A stretch of 64,000 nucleotides of DNA, taken from assembly GCF_001574435.1 (NCBI RefSeq), contig NZ_LOCN01000007.1, positions 62,001 through 126,000 on the forward strand, read 5' to 3'. The notes beneath the pieces were generated by a model that saw only the letters and a list, made by a program, of their open reading frames with translations, was not told the DNA's origin and did not search any database. This DNA is from Moritella sp. JT01 (lineage in GTDB: Bacteria > Pseudomonadota > Gammaproteobacteria > Enterobacterales > Moritellaceae). Both the position numbers and the translations under genes were made by a program. Below are positions 18,249-28,223 of the stretch, one piece after another (the stretch's first letter is position 1; every line of letters starts with the position of its first letter).

Positions 18249-19310
18249 ATGGAAAAAGATCAAGTCAAATTAATACTCAGTTTAGATTATGAGCTTTTTT
18301 TTGGTGATAATACCGGCAGTGTTGAAAACTGTATGATTAATCCGACACAACGATTACTTAGGGTATTGAATAAGTATAATTGTAAAGTCAGCTTATTTGT
18401 TGATGCTGGATTTTTGGTTAAACTAAAATCGCAATCTTTTGATTTTCCGGTTTTAGAAAAACAATATCAAACGATTAAAACACAATTGAAATCACTGTCA
18501 TTGCAAGGCCATGATATACAACTTCATATTCACCCTCATTGGCAGGATAGTTATTATAATGGTCATACTTGGGTAATTAATACTGAGCGCTATCGCCTGC
18601 ATGATTTTACCCCAGAAGAAATCAATAACATAGTGCAAAGCTACAAACAAGAACTTGAATCATGCAGTGAACAAGCTGTATTCGCTTTTCGAGCGGGGGG
18701 CTGGTGTTTACAACCCTTTGAGCAAATTAAGTTAGCGTTAAAAGCGAATGAAATTTGGTTAGACAGTACGGTATTTTCTCAAGGACACTCAGATGACCCA
18801 ACCCGCTGGTTTGATTTTAATACCATACCTAAGCAAGCATATTGGTACTTTGATGATGATCCTTTAAAACAACAACAAGATGGTTACTTTACCGAACTTC
18901 CCATCAGCGCAACTAAAACATCACCTCTATTTTTTTGGAAGCTCGCACTTCGTAAAAAACTCTCCAGCCATTTATTTAGTTCCTTTGGCGATGGCCAAGC
19001 AATGCTCTCAAATCGCAGTTATTACATTGAACGATTAACAAAAACAACTTACGGGCCTGTCATGATTGATGGTTCCAAAGCTGGACAACTAGAGAAGGCA
19101 TTTCAAGAACATCTAGAGCAAACAGATCAAGATAGTATTTTTAATATAATGGGGCACCCAAAAAGTTTATCACCCTACTCTTTAATAAAATTAGAGCAAT
19201 TTTTACAACAACATAGCGAACTCGATTCCATTACCTATCAAGATCTTAAACACCTTAAAAATACATTTATGCATGATATAAATAAAAATATTAATGAAGG
19301 CTCAACTTAA
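18249..19310 (+). CDS. polysaccharide deacetylase-like protein
   Basis: A 353-residue protein. The N-terminal strand LILSLDYELFFGD carries the Asp of the NodB-fold metal site, and GHDIQLHIHPHWQ supplies the H-x-H-P-H metal-binding motif; FRAGGWCLQP is the usual arginine-containing motif 3. Such proteins remove N- or O-acetyl groups from polysaccharides. No signal peptide is visible, so it may act on a cytoplasmic, lipid-linked precursor. It closes the + strand exopolysaccharide region and converges with kdsB. Confidence 0.78.
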   Translation: MEKDQVKLILSLDYELFFGDNTGSVENCMINPTQRLLRVLNKYNCKVSLFVDAGFLVKLKSQSFDFPVLEKQYQTIKTQLKSLSLQGHDIQLHIHPHWQDSYYNGHTWVINTERYRLHDFTPEEINNIVQSYKQELESCSEQAVFAFRAGGWCLQPFEQIKLALKANEIWLDSTVFSQGHSDDPTRWFDFNTIPKQAYWYFDDDPLKQQQDGYFTELPISATKTSPLFFWKLALRKKLSSHLFSSFGDGQAMLSNRSYYIERLTKTTYGPVMIDGSKAGQLEKAFQEHLEQTDQDSIFNIMGHPKSLSPYSLIKLEQFLQQHSELDSITYQDLKHLKNTFMHDINKNINEGST

Positions 19311-19354
19311 ATACCTCACGTTTACGTATAAAGTCATCATTTTCACTTCCTAAA

Positions 19355-19386
19355 AAAGCACCGAACGTTTCCACGCTAAGTGCTTT
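19355..19386. terminator. possible bidirectional terminator between the deacetylase gene and kdsB
   Basis: AAAGCAC (19355-19361) pairs with GTGCTTT (19380-19386) around an 18-base loop, with an A-run before it and TATAT after it. The stem is short, so the call is weak, but it lies between two convergent genes. Confidence 0.35.
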
Positions 19387-19466
19387 ATATGCTGCCAAAT
19401 GCTTATTGAAAAAGACGTTTACATGACTTAATCTACTTAAAGCAAGCTTGTATTATTCGTAAACCA

Positions 19467-20222
19467 TCAGCCGCTTACAATATTACGTACAACAACAAGA
19501 TCTTCTGGTGTATCAACGCCTGCAGCAGGTGCTTCAAGCGCTTCTTCAACATGAATTTTTTCACCATGCCAAAGTACACGTAATTGCTCTAACGATTCAA
19601 TCTGTTCTAATTCTGTTTCCGCCCATTGAACATAATCACGAATAAAACCAGCACGGTATGCGTAAATACCTATATGACGTTGGTACACAGGCTTAATCTC
19701 AGTCACTGGCGTATGCATAAAGTTATCACGGTGATACGGAATAGGTGCACGGCTGAAATACAGAGCGTAACCTTGCTTGTCCGTGACAACTTTAACCGCA
19801 TTAGGGTTAAAGACTTCTTCCACATCTGTGATAGCAACAGATAACGTAGCCATACGCGCTTCGTTTTGTTTGCCAAGGTTATTCGCTACTTGCTCAATAA
19901 TACGCGGTGGAATTAATGGTTCATCACCTTGTACATTAACAATAATGTCATCATCATTAAAACCTAACTTACTGCATACTTCAGCTAAACGCTCTGTACC
20001 AGAGTTATGCGTAGGTGAAGTCATACAAACTTCATAACCTAAAGCAGTAACGGCCTGTTCAATACGTATATCATCTGTAGCAACAACAACACGTGAAGCG
20101 CCACTTTGCATAGCTTGTTCGGCAACACGTTGGATCATTGTTTTACCACAAATATCAACGAGCGGCTTACCGGGCAAACGACTAGATTGATAGCGTGATG
20201 GGATAATGACAATAAAACTCAT
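19467..20222 (-). CDS. kdsB: 3-deoxy-manno-octulosonate cytidylyltransferase (CMP-KDO synthetase)
   Basis: Activates KDO with CTP to CMP-KDO for lipopolysaccharide core synthesis. Visible motifs are [15 protein letters not shown] at the N-terminus, [40 protein letters not shown] and the C-terminal GVDTPEDL. The 251 residues are the normal length. Its start overlaps the stop of the Trm112-like gene by 4 bases, so it is the last gene of the msbA-lpxK-ycaR-kdsB operon, an order also known from E. coli. Confidence 0.96.
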   Translation of the reverse strand: MSFIVIIPSRYQSSRLPGKPLVDICGKTMIQRVAEQAMQSGASRVVVATDDIRIEQAVTALGYEVCMTSPTHNSGTERLAEVCSKLGFNDDDIIVNVQGDEPLIPPRIIEQVANNLGKQNEARMATLSVAITDVEEVFNPNAVKVVTDKQGYALYFSRAPIPYHRDNFMHTPVTEIKPVYQRHIGIYAYRAGFIRDYVQWAETELEQIESLEQLRVLWHGEKIHVEEALEAPAAGVDTPEDLVVVRNIVSG

Positions 20223-20407
20223 TTAGCTAACTCTTCACTGCTTAACTGACGTGCTTTAACCTCAAGTAGTACTGGTATACCTTCCGTAATTGGATAAGCA
20301 AGACGATCTACATTACAAATAAGTTCATTGTTACTTTTATCATAGTGCAGTTTTCCCTTACAAACAGGACAAGCAATAATTTCAAGTAAGTTATGATCCA
20401 GAGTCAT
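20219..20407 (-). CDS. ycaR: Trm112/YcaR family small protein
   Basis: A 62-residue protein with [23 protein letters not shown], where a CxxC marks the single zinc-ribbon-like fold, and [12 protein letters not shown] at the end. This is the YcaR/UPF0434 (Trm112-like) family, whose bacterial role is not settled. It overlaps the end of lpxK and the start of kdsB, so the three are translationally coupled. Confidence 0.92.
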   Translation of the reverse strand: MTLDHNLLEIIACPVCKGKLHYDKSNNELICNVDRLAYPITEGIPVLLEVKARQLSSEELAK

Positions 20408-21383
20408 GGGTTAATTCCTTTAATTTTAATAATAACTGCGGTAAAAAATCGCTATCTAAACTTGCGTTTACCGGTAAATAATACCAATTATCTAGAGCAA
20501 AAGATTGACACTTTACAGCGTCTTTTTCGGTCATAATAACGGTTCGCCCTGCTGCAAACTGTTCAATTTCAGCGGCACTAAAAGCATGATGATCAGGAAA
20601 TGAAAGATGTTCTTCAATCACATAATCGTGTTTCTCTAATGTAGTATAAAAACGCTGAGGATTACCAATACCAGCAATTGCAACCATCGATTTAGATTTA
20701 TCCGATGTCACTAATTCATTATTTGTTACTTTACGTAATGGCGCAGCAACTAATAACATATTAAGCTCACCAGCCAAGCCGTTACCACCATTACAGATTA
20801 CAAAATCAGCTGTATCTAAACGCCACGGACCTTCACGTAACGGCCCCATGGGTAATAGATGGCCATTACCGAGGCGGCGTTTTCCATCGATGACAATTAA
20901 TTCGATGTCTCTTTGCATGGCATAATGTTGTAAACCGTCATCAGTAATAATAATGTCTACATCAAAATGTGCTAACAAATGTGCAGCTGCATCGGTACGA
21001 ACAGGACTAATCACCAATGGACATCGAGTACGTTGCTGCAACATGAATGGTTCATCACCACTTTGTTCAACAGGAGAGTCCGAATTAACAATATACGGAT
21101 ATTGCGGCGCTTTAGAACCATAACCCCGGCTAATAATACCGGGCTTATATCCAGCTGTAGTCAGTTGCTCACACAAATAAACAACGAGCGGCGTCTTACC
21201 AGTACCACCGACCGTAATATTACCAACCACAATCGTCGGTACACTTGGCTTTATACTGGTTTTAATGCCGGATTTAAATAGCGCGCGACGACAGCCTGTA
21301 ATAGCTGCAAAAGTAATACTAAGTGGTGCCAGTAACCATTTTGTCCAATGGTTACCATACCAAATATCCTCTTCTATTTTCAC
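20391..21383 (-). CDS. lpxK: tetraacyldisaccharide 4'-kinase
   Basis: Phosphorylates the 4' position of the lipid A disaccharide at the inner membrane. It has an N-terminal hydrophobic segment, a P-loop [15 protein letters not shown], the segment [35 protein letters not shown] with the catalytic Asp region, and [11 protein letters not shown]. The length of 330 is typical. The start is a GTG with TAGG 7 bases upstream, 8 bases after the msbA stop. Confidence 0.95.
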   Translation of the reverse strand: MKIEEDIWYGNHWTKWLLAPLSITFAAITGCRRALFKSGIKTSIKPSVPTIVVGNITVGGTGKTPLVVYLCEQLTTAGYKPGIISRGYGSKAPQYPYIVNSDSPVEQSGDEPFMLQQRTRCPLVISPVRTDAAAHLLAHFDVDIIITDDGLQHYAMQRDIELIVIDGKRRLGNGHLLPMGPLREGPWRLDTADFVICNGGNGLAGELNMLLVAAPLRKVTNNELVTSDKSKSMVAIAGIGNPQRFYTTLEKHDYVIEEHLSFPDHHAFSAAEIEQFAAGRTVIMTEKDAVKCQSFALDNWYYLPVNASLDSDFLPQLLLKLKELTHDSGS

Positions 21384-21391
21384 GTATAGAC

Positions 21392-23170
21392 CTATTTTAC
21401 GCCAAGTTGTAAGCGATGCAGTTGAGCATAATGCTCACCTTTAGCAAGTAACTCGCTATGTGTTCCACTTTCAACAATCGCACCAGCCTCAATAACCAAA
21501 ATACGATCTGCCGCTTCAATTGTTGATAGGCGATGTGCAATCACTAATGACGTTCTATCTTTTTGTAATACTTCAAGGGCTTGCTGTACTTTGTGTTCTG
21601 ATTCAGCATCCAATGCAGACGTCGCTTCATCGAGAATTAAAATTGGCGCATCTTGTAATAACGCACGAGCGATAGCAATACGCTGGCGCTGTCCACCCGA
21701 TAGCATTGACCCATTTTCACCGACAATCGTATCAAAACCATTGTCAAATTCTTCAATAAACTCTAACGCATTGGCTTTCGTTGCCGCGGCAATAATTTCC
21801 TCACGCGTCACCTCATTCATACGGCCATAAGCAATATTCGCCGCAATGGTGTCATTAAATAAATGCACGTGCTGTGACACTAAGGCGATCTGACTACGTA
21901 ACGATTTCAATTCGTAATCATGAATAGCGATATCATCAATACTGATTTGGCCATTTTCTATTTCATAGAAACGAGTGATCAAGCTTGCTAATGTTGATTT
22001 ACCACTACCAGAACGGCCCACCAACGCGATCATCTCACCTGGTTGAGCAGTAAAATTCATATTCTCAATCAAACGTTTCGTTGCTGTAGGGTATGTAAAA
22101 TCTACGTTGGTGAATGAGATCTTACCTTCAACACGTGCAGGTTTATGCGTGCCAGTATTCTTCTCAATATCAAGATCAAGAATATTAAATAAACTATTAC
22201 ATGCTGAAATGGCTTTTTGAATTTCTGAGTTAATATTAGTGATATCACGTAATGGACGCAATAACGCCATCATTGAACCAACGATTGCCACAAATTTACC
22301 CGGCGTTAATTCTGCACGAATAGAATCAAATGACGCGAGATATAACACAACACCTAAAGCAAATGAAGCAACGACCTGCACAAGTGCATTACTTGCCGCG
22401 GTTGTCGTTGCCATTTTCATCTGCTGTTGACGAATATGGTTACTCACTGTACCAAAACGTTCACGTTCAGTTTCATGACCAGCAAACATCAGAACATCTT
22501 TTTGTCCGTGCAACATTTGTTGTGCAGTTGAAGATACGTTACCCATGGCTTGCTGCAAACGATGGCTGATAACCCGGAAGCGGCGACTAACAACGCTAAC
22601 AATTATCCCTACAACGGGTGCAATAAAGAGTAATACTAATGATAACTGCCAGCTTTGGTAAAACATCCAAATAAGCAAACCAAGAATAAATGCACCACTA
22701 CGAAATATATTAACCATTGATTTAGATGCAGCACCCGACACTTGGGTCGAATCATAAATAATCTTTGATACTAATTCACCCGATGGCGTCTTATCGAAAA
22801 AACTAACGGGTAAGTGCATCAAATGATCAAATAACTCACGTTGTAGGCGCATAACAACTGTATTACCTACTTTTGCCATACAGTAGCTAGACCCGAATGA
22901 AGCCAAACCACGTAAGCCGACCATGCCCACAACAAAAAGTGGCATCCATTTCAAAAATGTCGAAGTTTTAGCATTAAAGCCTTCGTCGACAAGGGGTTGT
23001 AGAATATTTAATAATGTTGCATCGACAATACCATAACCAAGCATGGCTATTATACCAAAAAATAAGGTGGTTTTTAAATCGAGAACATAAGAAGAAAATC
23101 GCTTGAGCGTTTGCCAAGCTGTACGCTGTTGATCCATGAAAACTGTCTTGTTATTGAGATAGGCGTTCAT
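21392..23170 (-). CDS. msbA: lipid A export ATP-binding/permease protein MsbA
   Basis: A half-transporter ABC flippase that moves lipid A-core across the inner membrane. Six hydrophobic segments occupy about residues 30-330. The nucleotide-binding domain then shows Walker A LVGRSGSGKSTLASL, signature MLSGGQRQRIAIARALL, Walker B ILILDEATSALD and the H-loop VIAHRLST. The 592 residues match the family. The first ATG has an AGG 7 bases upstream, while the next in-frame ATG lacks one. It is first in the operon and is separated from the RND gene by a stem-loop. Confidence 0.96.
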   Translation of the reverse strand: MNAYLNNKTVFMDQQRTAWQTLKRFSSYVLDLKTTLFFGIIAMLGYGIVDATLLNILQPLVDEGFNAKTSTFLKWMPLFVVGMVGLRGLASFGSSYCMAKVGNTVVMRLQRELFDHLMHLPVSFFDKTPSGELVSKIIYDSTQVSGAASKSMVNIFRSGAFILGLLIWMFYQSWQLSLVLLFIAPVVGIIVSVVSRRFRVISHRLQQAMGNVSSTAQQMLHGQKDVLMFAGHETERERFGTVSNHIRQQQMKMATTTAASNALVQVVASFALGVVLYLASFDSIRAELTPGKFVAIVGSMMALLRPLRDITNINSEIQKAISACNSLFNILDLDIEKNTGTHKPARVEGKISFTNVDFTYPTATKRLIENMNFTAQPGEMIALVGRSGSGKSTLASLITRFYEIENGQISIDDIAIHDYELKSLRSQIALVSQHVHLFNDTIAANIAYGRMNEVTREEIIAAATKANALEFIEEFDNGFDTIVGENGSMLSGGQRQRIAIARALLQDAPILILDEATSALDAESEHKVQQALEVLQKDRTSLVIAHRLSTIEAADRILVIEAGAIVESGTHSELLAKGEHYAQLHRLQLGVK

Positions 23171-23251
23171 TTTAAACCTAGGTTAACTAAAACGCCAAAC
23201 TTTAAAGTATAGATCCGACAAATAACTATTTTTTAACCATGTATACATGGT

Positions 23252-23279
23252 AAGGGCTGAACTAAATAGCTCAGCCCTT
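23252..23279. terminator. stem-loop between the RND gene and msbA
   Basis: AAGGGCTGA (23252-23260) pairs with TCAGCCCTT (23271-23279) around a 10-base loop. It lies between two - strand transcription units and probably ends the RND operon, although the T-run is on the + strand side. Confidence 0.5.
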
Positions 23280-23316
23280 TATAAAAGACTAATGATGTAA
23301 ATATATATTCATTAGA

Positions 23317-25683
23317 TCACGCAGCGTTGCTTTCATTTACGTCAACACGGTTCTGTTGACTTGGTACAGAGGCTTGAGTATTACCACCAATGTTTAACAG
23401 CCATGCAAGCGCGGGTAAGAAACATAAAGCACCGATCATATTCCAGATAAACATGAAAGTAAGCATTAAGCCCATGTCAGCTTGGAATTTAATGGGTGAC
23501 AATACCCAAGTGCACACACCAATAGCCAAGGTAACACCAGTAAATGCAACCGCTTTACCTGTGCTAGATAATGCGTACTTATAAGCGTCTTGTAAATTAT
23601 CACCCATTTTTAAACGGGCTGATAACTGACTATAAATGTAGATGCCATAATCCACACCAATACCCACACCTAATGCAATGACAGGTAATGTGGCAACTTT
23701 AACGCCAATACCTAATGTAGCCATTAATGCTTGGCCTAAAATAGAGGTCAGTGCTAAAGGCAAAATAATACATATGAGTGTTTTGACTGAGCGGAATGTC
23801 AGGAAGCAAAGCACCCCAACCACGCCATATACCCACATCAACATTTGATATTGGGCTTTCTCAATCACGCTGTTTGTCGCCGCTTCAATACCCGCATTAC
23901 CAGCCGCAAGCGCAAAATTAACACCTTCAGTTTTATTCGCGGCTGTATAAGCGGTGATATCAGCAATCACAGTTTCGAGTGTATTCGCTTTATGATCATC
24001 AAGATAAATAATAAGCGGTAACATGCTACACGTATTATTCATAAACGCAGCAGGCGCACGACCTACGGCAGCATTAAGTACTAATTGATTAGGACTTAAT
24101 CCCTGCCATTTGGGATTACCTTCATTCATGCCCACAATGGCTTTTTTAGCAATCGTCGCCACAGAAAGCGTTGATTGCACACCAGGGATACCTTCAACAT
24201 GTGCTTGTAATTGGTTTACTGCATTCAATGTATGGTAACTACTGCATTGTTCTGCGGGAGTCTCGACCATTAACACCATGATGTCAGTGCTCGCTTGGTA
24301 ATTATTTGCAACATACGCATTATCTAAATTATAGCGACTGTCTGCACGTAATTCAGGCGCACCAGCGTCGAGATCACCAATTTTTAATGATTGCCCTTGG
24401 TACAAACCAACAGCAAGACAAAACACACCAAATATTAATGCTGATTTAGCCCATTTTGCATCAGCAAAACGACTAAACACAGTGACAATTAGCGGCGTCT
24501 TTGATTGTTCCGCCAACAAATATTTAATGCCCGAAGGAGACACTCCCGTCCAAGACATTAAAATAGGTAACAACACTAAGTTCGTTAACAAAATAACCGC
24601 AACACCCACACTCGCCGCAGTGGCCAAATCTTGAATAACCTGAATTTCAATCACATTCAAGGTAATAAAACCAAGACCATCACTTAACAATGCAATCAGA
24701 CCTGGAATTGCGAGTGCTCTAAATGCCAGACGCGCAGCTTGTTCTGCTTTATTGCCAGCAGCCATATGTTGACCGATTGCACTAATTAACTGAACACCAT
24801 GGCTTACCGCAATCGCAAATACCAAAAATGGCACTAACATAGAATAAGGATCGAGTCCCTGCCCTAATAAATTAAGTAATCCTAATTGCCAAATAACCGC
24901 GACCAGTGCACAAGTAACAGTCACTATCGTGCTTCGTAAGCAACGACTGTAAAGGTATAATAAAGCGAACGTAATGATAATTGCAGTGATAAAAAAGATG
25001 ACCACTTCTGAAGCACCAGCAATAAGATCACCGACGACCTTAGCAAATCCGGTAATATGAACCTTAACGCCATCCACTTCATATTTACTGCGTATTTCTT
25101 CTAACGTATTCGATAATTTATTATAATCTAATGGCTTACCTGTTTCAGGGTTGATGCTCATTAAAGGTAATAAGAATACTGCCGATTTAAAATCATCACC
25201 GACTAAATAACCAACTTGCCCTGATAGCATCACATTACGGCGTAATCTATCTAGTGTCCGCTGACTACCATCATAATCACTCGGAATAACCGTACCGCCG
25301 ACAAAACCGTCTTCAGTGACTTCAGCCCAAGTCACATTTGAAGTCCAAATTGATTTCATCCCAGAACGGTCAACGCCCGAAATAAAGAACAATTCATCAT
25401 TTAATGTACGCATCTGTTCTTGAAATTCAGCATTGAAAATATCTCCATTTTCATTTTCAATAACAACACGGACACTATTACCTAGACTCGCTAGTTCTTG
25501 TTTATAATTTAAGTAGTTTTGAACATATTCATGTTGCACGGGGATCATTTTTTCAAATGATGCACTTGGTCTCACTAAACTTGCATTATAAGCTAAAAAA
25601 GCAGTGAGCAATACGATGAATGCAAACACCACATATTTAAAACCAAATAATTGTTTTTCGATCCAAATAGTAAGTTTTTCCAT
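23317..25683 (-). CDS. RND superfamily (MMPL-type) transporter
   Basis: A 788-residue membrane protein with the duplicated RND layout: membrane segment, large periplasmic loop (about 45-230), five or six membrane segments (about 230-420), a second periplasmic loop (about 440-620), then a second membrane bundle with VIALGVGIGVDYGIYIYSQL. It is shorter than AcrB-type pumps and resembles the MMPL/HpnN-like exporters of lipids and other hydrophobic compounds. The beta-propeller gene ends 1 base upstream, so the two form one unit. The cargo is not known; similar pairs in other bacteria are uncharacterised. Confidence 0.85.
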   Translation of the reverse strand: MEKLTIWIEKQLFGFKYVVFAFIVLLTAFLAYNASLVRPSASFEKMIPVQHEYVQNYLNYKQELASLGNSVRVVIENENGDIFNAEFQEQMRTLNDELFFISGVDRSGMKSIWTSNVTWAEVTEDGFVGGTVIPSDYDGSQRTLDRLRRNVMLSGQVGYLVGDDFKSAVFLLPLMSINPETGKPLDYNKLSNTLEEIRSKYEVDGVKVHITGFAKVVGDLIAGASEVVIFFITAIIITFALLYLYSRCLRSTIVTVTCALVAVIWQLGLLNLLGQGLDPYSMLVPFLVFAIAVSHGVQLISAIGQHMAAGNKAEQAARLAFRALAIPGLIALLSDGLGFITLNVIEIQVIQDLATAASVGVAVILLTNLVLLPILMSWTGVSPSGIKYLLAEQSKTPLIVTVFSRFADAKWAKSALIFGVFCLAVGLYQGQSLKIGDLDAGAPELRADSRYNLDNAYVANNYQASTDIMVLMVETPAEQCSSYHTLNAVNQLQAHVEGIPGVQSTLSVATIAKKAIVGMNEGNPKWQGLSPNQLVLNAAVGRAPAAFMNNTCSMLPLIIYLDDHKANTLETVIADITAYTAANKTEGVNFALAAGNAGIEAATNSVIEKAQYQMLMWVYGVVGVLCFLTFRSVKTLICIILPLALTSILGQALMATLGIGVKVATLPVIALGVGIGVDYGIYIYSQLSARLKMGDNLQDAYKYALSSTGKAVAFTGVTLAIGVCTWVLSPIKFQADMGLMLTFMFIWNMIGALCFLPALAWLLNIGGNTQASVPSQQNRVDVNESNAA

Positions 25684-25684
25684 G

Positions 25685-26860
25685 TTATTTAAGACCTCCC
25701 TGTACTAATTCATCTTTCAGACTGCTTTGCCAACCACGGAGACCCGTTGTAACAACATTATCATCAATTATTTTAACTGATGTGATATCAATACGTTGAT
25801 TCGATTTTGAAATATCATTAAAGACATGCCCATCATAAACGAGTTTTAGACCACCAGCCCCCACTAATAACAATTCCTTGTTATTTAGCCAGTCAGCAGA
25901 AAATATATGATTTGTCACACCTGTATCTAAGCGTTGCCAAGTTTCTCCTTGGTTTTTCGACGCAAACATGTTGCCACGTAATCCATAGCTGTAGAGTGTC
26001 TTTCCTTGCACTTCGATACCAAACAATGAACCCGGGTAATCAATATTTAACGAACGCCAAGTTTGACCTTGATCTGACGTTGCAATGCCAAAACCAGCCT
26101 CACCAATAACATAAATATTATTTTCCGCGTCTGCGGTTAATGCATTAAGATGGAAACCTTCAGGATTCGACACTTTAAAACCGATATATTCCCAGCTATT
26201 ACCGCCATCTTTAGTCTCTAACATTGCACCATAAGCGCCAATAACAAGGCCATAATCTGCTGTACTAAATAGCACATCAAAGAATGAAATTTCAATACCA
26301 GAATTAACCGTTAAATCTTCTAATTTGTACGATGCATCATCAAGTTGCATTTCAAGTTCATCCAACATATCTTCATCGATGCCCGCAATTTCGGCCCGTT
26401 CAAATGCAGCAGTTAACAATGCAACTTGAGTTTCTAAACTTGATTTCAGTAGGCTCGTTAATTGAAGACCATCAAAAACCTTATTCCAATTATGACCACC
26501 ATCCGTTGTTTTTAATATGACGCCTTGATGACCCACAGCCCAAGCCACTTGATCATCAATAAAATCAACTGCGGTTATCGTAGTTTGCACAGGCACGTTA
26601 GCCTGAAGCCAAGCGGAATTACTATTCTCTCGAACCAAAATACGGCCGTACTCACCAACCAATATTTGTCGCTTAGCATAATTATCAATTTCTAAAAAAA
26701 CACTTTGCTCTACAAGGCTATTCATTTCAGCTGCGACCAGTAGAACATTATTATCTACATAACCGTTTGCTGTGTTTAGCGCTTGTTCCTCGCTTGCACT
26801 GTGTACTGGTAAACTTAATGTACATAACAGTGCCAACAATTTTTTGTCCATACTTGGCAT
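25685..26860 (-). CDS. YCF48/BNR-type beta-propeller, exported partner of the RND transporter
   Basis: A 391-residue protein with a hydrophobic N-terminus (KLLALLCTLSLPVHSAS). It has repeated propeller blades marked by DGGHNWNKV, DGGNSWEYI, DQGQTWRSL and NQGETWQRL, the signature of YCF48-like (photosystem II stability factor-like) proteins. An alpha-helical, acidic insert interrupts the propeller at about residues 135-180 (LLTAAFERAEIAG, then LDELEMQLDDASYKL). It is probably periplasmic and works with the transporter encoded 1 base downstream. GGGAG lies 5 bases before the ATG. Confidence 0.8.
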   Translation of the reverse strand: MPSMDKKLLALLCTLSLPVHSASEEQALNTANGYVDNNVLLVAAEMNSLVEQSVFLEIDNYAKRQILVGEYGRILVRENSNSAWLQANVPVQTTITAVDFIDDQVAWAVGHQGVILKTTDGGHNWNKVFDGLQLTSLLKSSLETQVALLTAAFERAEIAGIDEDMLDELEMQLDDASYKLEDLTVNSGIEISFFDVLFSTADYGLVIGAYGAMLETKDGGNSWEYIGFKVSNPEGFHLNALTADAENNIYVIGEAGFGIATSDQGQTWRSLNIDYPGSLFGIEVQGKTLYSYGLRGNMFASKNQGETWQRLDTGVTNHIFSADWLNNKELLLVGAGGLKLVYDGHVFNDISKSNQRIDITSVKIIDDNVVTTGLRGWQSSLKDELVQGGLK

Positions 26861-26979
26861 TTGTACTCCCTAATCCCTTAAGTTTACGACGTCTTTTCAC
26901 TAAGACCCCAAATTTTTCATCAAATGGTTATAGCCGTCATTTGATATAAACACTTCAACAGTTGTGAACCAACAACTAT

Positions 26980-27999
26980 TTACGAATGGTAATGTTCTCC
27001 TCGATATGCACCTGGTGTGATCCCTTTCCAGCGCTTAAAAGCACGAGAAAAATTGGCCACATTAGAAAAGCCCAATAAGTAACTTATTTCCCCCAAAGAT
27101 AAGAGATTTTGATTAAGATGTTGCTCGGCTATTGTTTGACGAATATTTTCAACTAAGTCTTTATAACTCGTCCCTGAATCATTTAATTTTCGCTGTAAGC
27201 TACGCTGACTGAAATTTAATTTTTCAGCCACCAGGTCAATATTAGGTATGCCTGTCGTCATCCGTGAAACGACTTCTGAACGTACTTTACTTACAACATT
27301 ATTACTCGTCAGCCCTGCGAGATAATCATCTGCCGCCCGATCACTTAATAACGTGAGATCAGGCGCAAAATTAGGAAGGCGTTTTGATAACAATTCACGA
27401 TCCATTACCAGCATAGATTTACTTGAACTAAATTCAATCGAACATCCAGTATGGGCTTCAAATTGTTCGCGGCAACGACTGTCGACAGTTGTATATATCT
27501 TAATTGGTGCAAAGCCAGGATTAGAAAGATCACGACATATTTTGATGATGGACAGCAGCATGGTTAATTCAAGTTGATCGCCGATACGATTAATATCACT
27601 TTCGGTCTCATTCAGGTTTAACGCAAGGTAACAATACGTTTCATCCTCGCTTAAATTAATGCGGCATGTACTACTCAAAACACGGTCATAATGAACTAGA
27701 CGGGTAAATGCATCTTGTAAAGATGAGGATGCTTGTAATGCATAACCAAGTGCATGAAACGTTGTCGCGACAATACATTGGCTAATTTTGATTGGTAATA
27801 GTGGGTCATCTGTTAACACTACAGATTGCTCAAAGAGTTTGTTACACAGACTAACTGGCACACGGCTGCCTACATGTGTAATTTCATTCATGTTAATATC
27901 TGATTTAGATAGCAGTTCGAGAGGCTCTATCCCCTTCCATTGTAAGGCTTTATAGAGCGCAACAAGCCAACCACCAATAACATCTCCTTGTCCGTCCAT
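26980..27999 (-). CDS. AraC-family regulator (arabinose-binding-like N-terminal domain)
   Basis: A 339-residue regulator. The N-terminal ligand domain includes ATTFHALGYALQASSSLQDAF, typical of the AraC subgroup represented by OruR-like and virulence regulators. The C-terminal HTH pair shows FSQRSLQRKLNDSGTSYKDL and ISYLLGFSNVANFSRAFKRWKGITPGAYR. The ATG at 27999 is chosen over a GTG at 28008, since AGGAG sits 8 bases upstream of the ATG and only abuts the GTG. It lies 119 bases upstream of the propeller/RND pair on the same strand and may control it; the ligand is not known. Confidence 0.85.
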   Translation of the reverse strand: MDGQGDVIGGWLVALYKALQWKGIEPLELLSKSDINMNEITHVGSRVPVSLCNKLFEQSVVLTDDPLLPIKISQCIVATTFHALGYALQASSSLQDAFTRLVHYDRVLSSTCRINLSEDETYCYLALNLNETESDINRIGDQLELTMLLSIIKICRDLSNPGFAPIKIYTTVDSRCREQFEAHTGCSIEFSSSKSMLVMDRELLSKRLPNFAPDLTLLSDRAADDYLAGLTSNNVVSKVRSEVVSRMTTGIPNIDLVAEKLNFSQRSLQRKLNDSGTSYKDLVENIRQTIAEQHLNQNLLSLGEISYLLGFSNVANFSRAFKRWKGITPGAYRGEHYHS

Positions 28000-28223
28000 T
28001 GCCAGCACTCCTTTGCTTATTATTTCATAATTACAGATAGTTTAAAGATTGAAATTAAAAACCAGAAAACATACAACAAATATTCCACATAGGCAACATT
28101 TTCGCAACAATGTTAATTCAAAAATAAGAGCTTAGTATCATAATAATTCAAACGTTTGATTAAATGATCATAAAGGCTTTAGGTTATCGATAGATTTAAT
28201 GCCTAATAAATATAATTTCACGG

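Noticed and set aside
23317-25683. RND gene considered as hpnN (hopanoid export)
   Set aside because: No hopanoid synthesis genes are present in the window, so the specific assignment is not supported.
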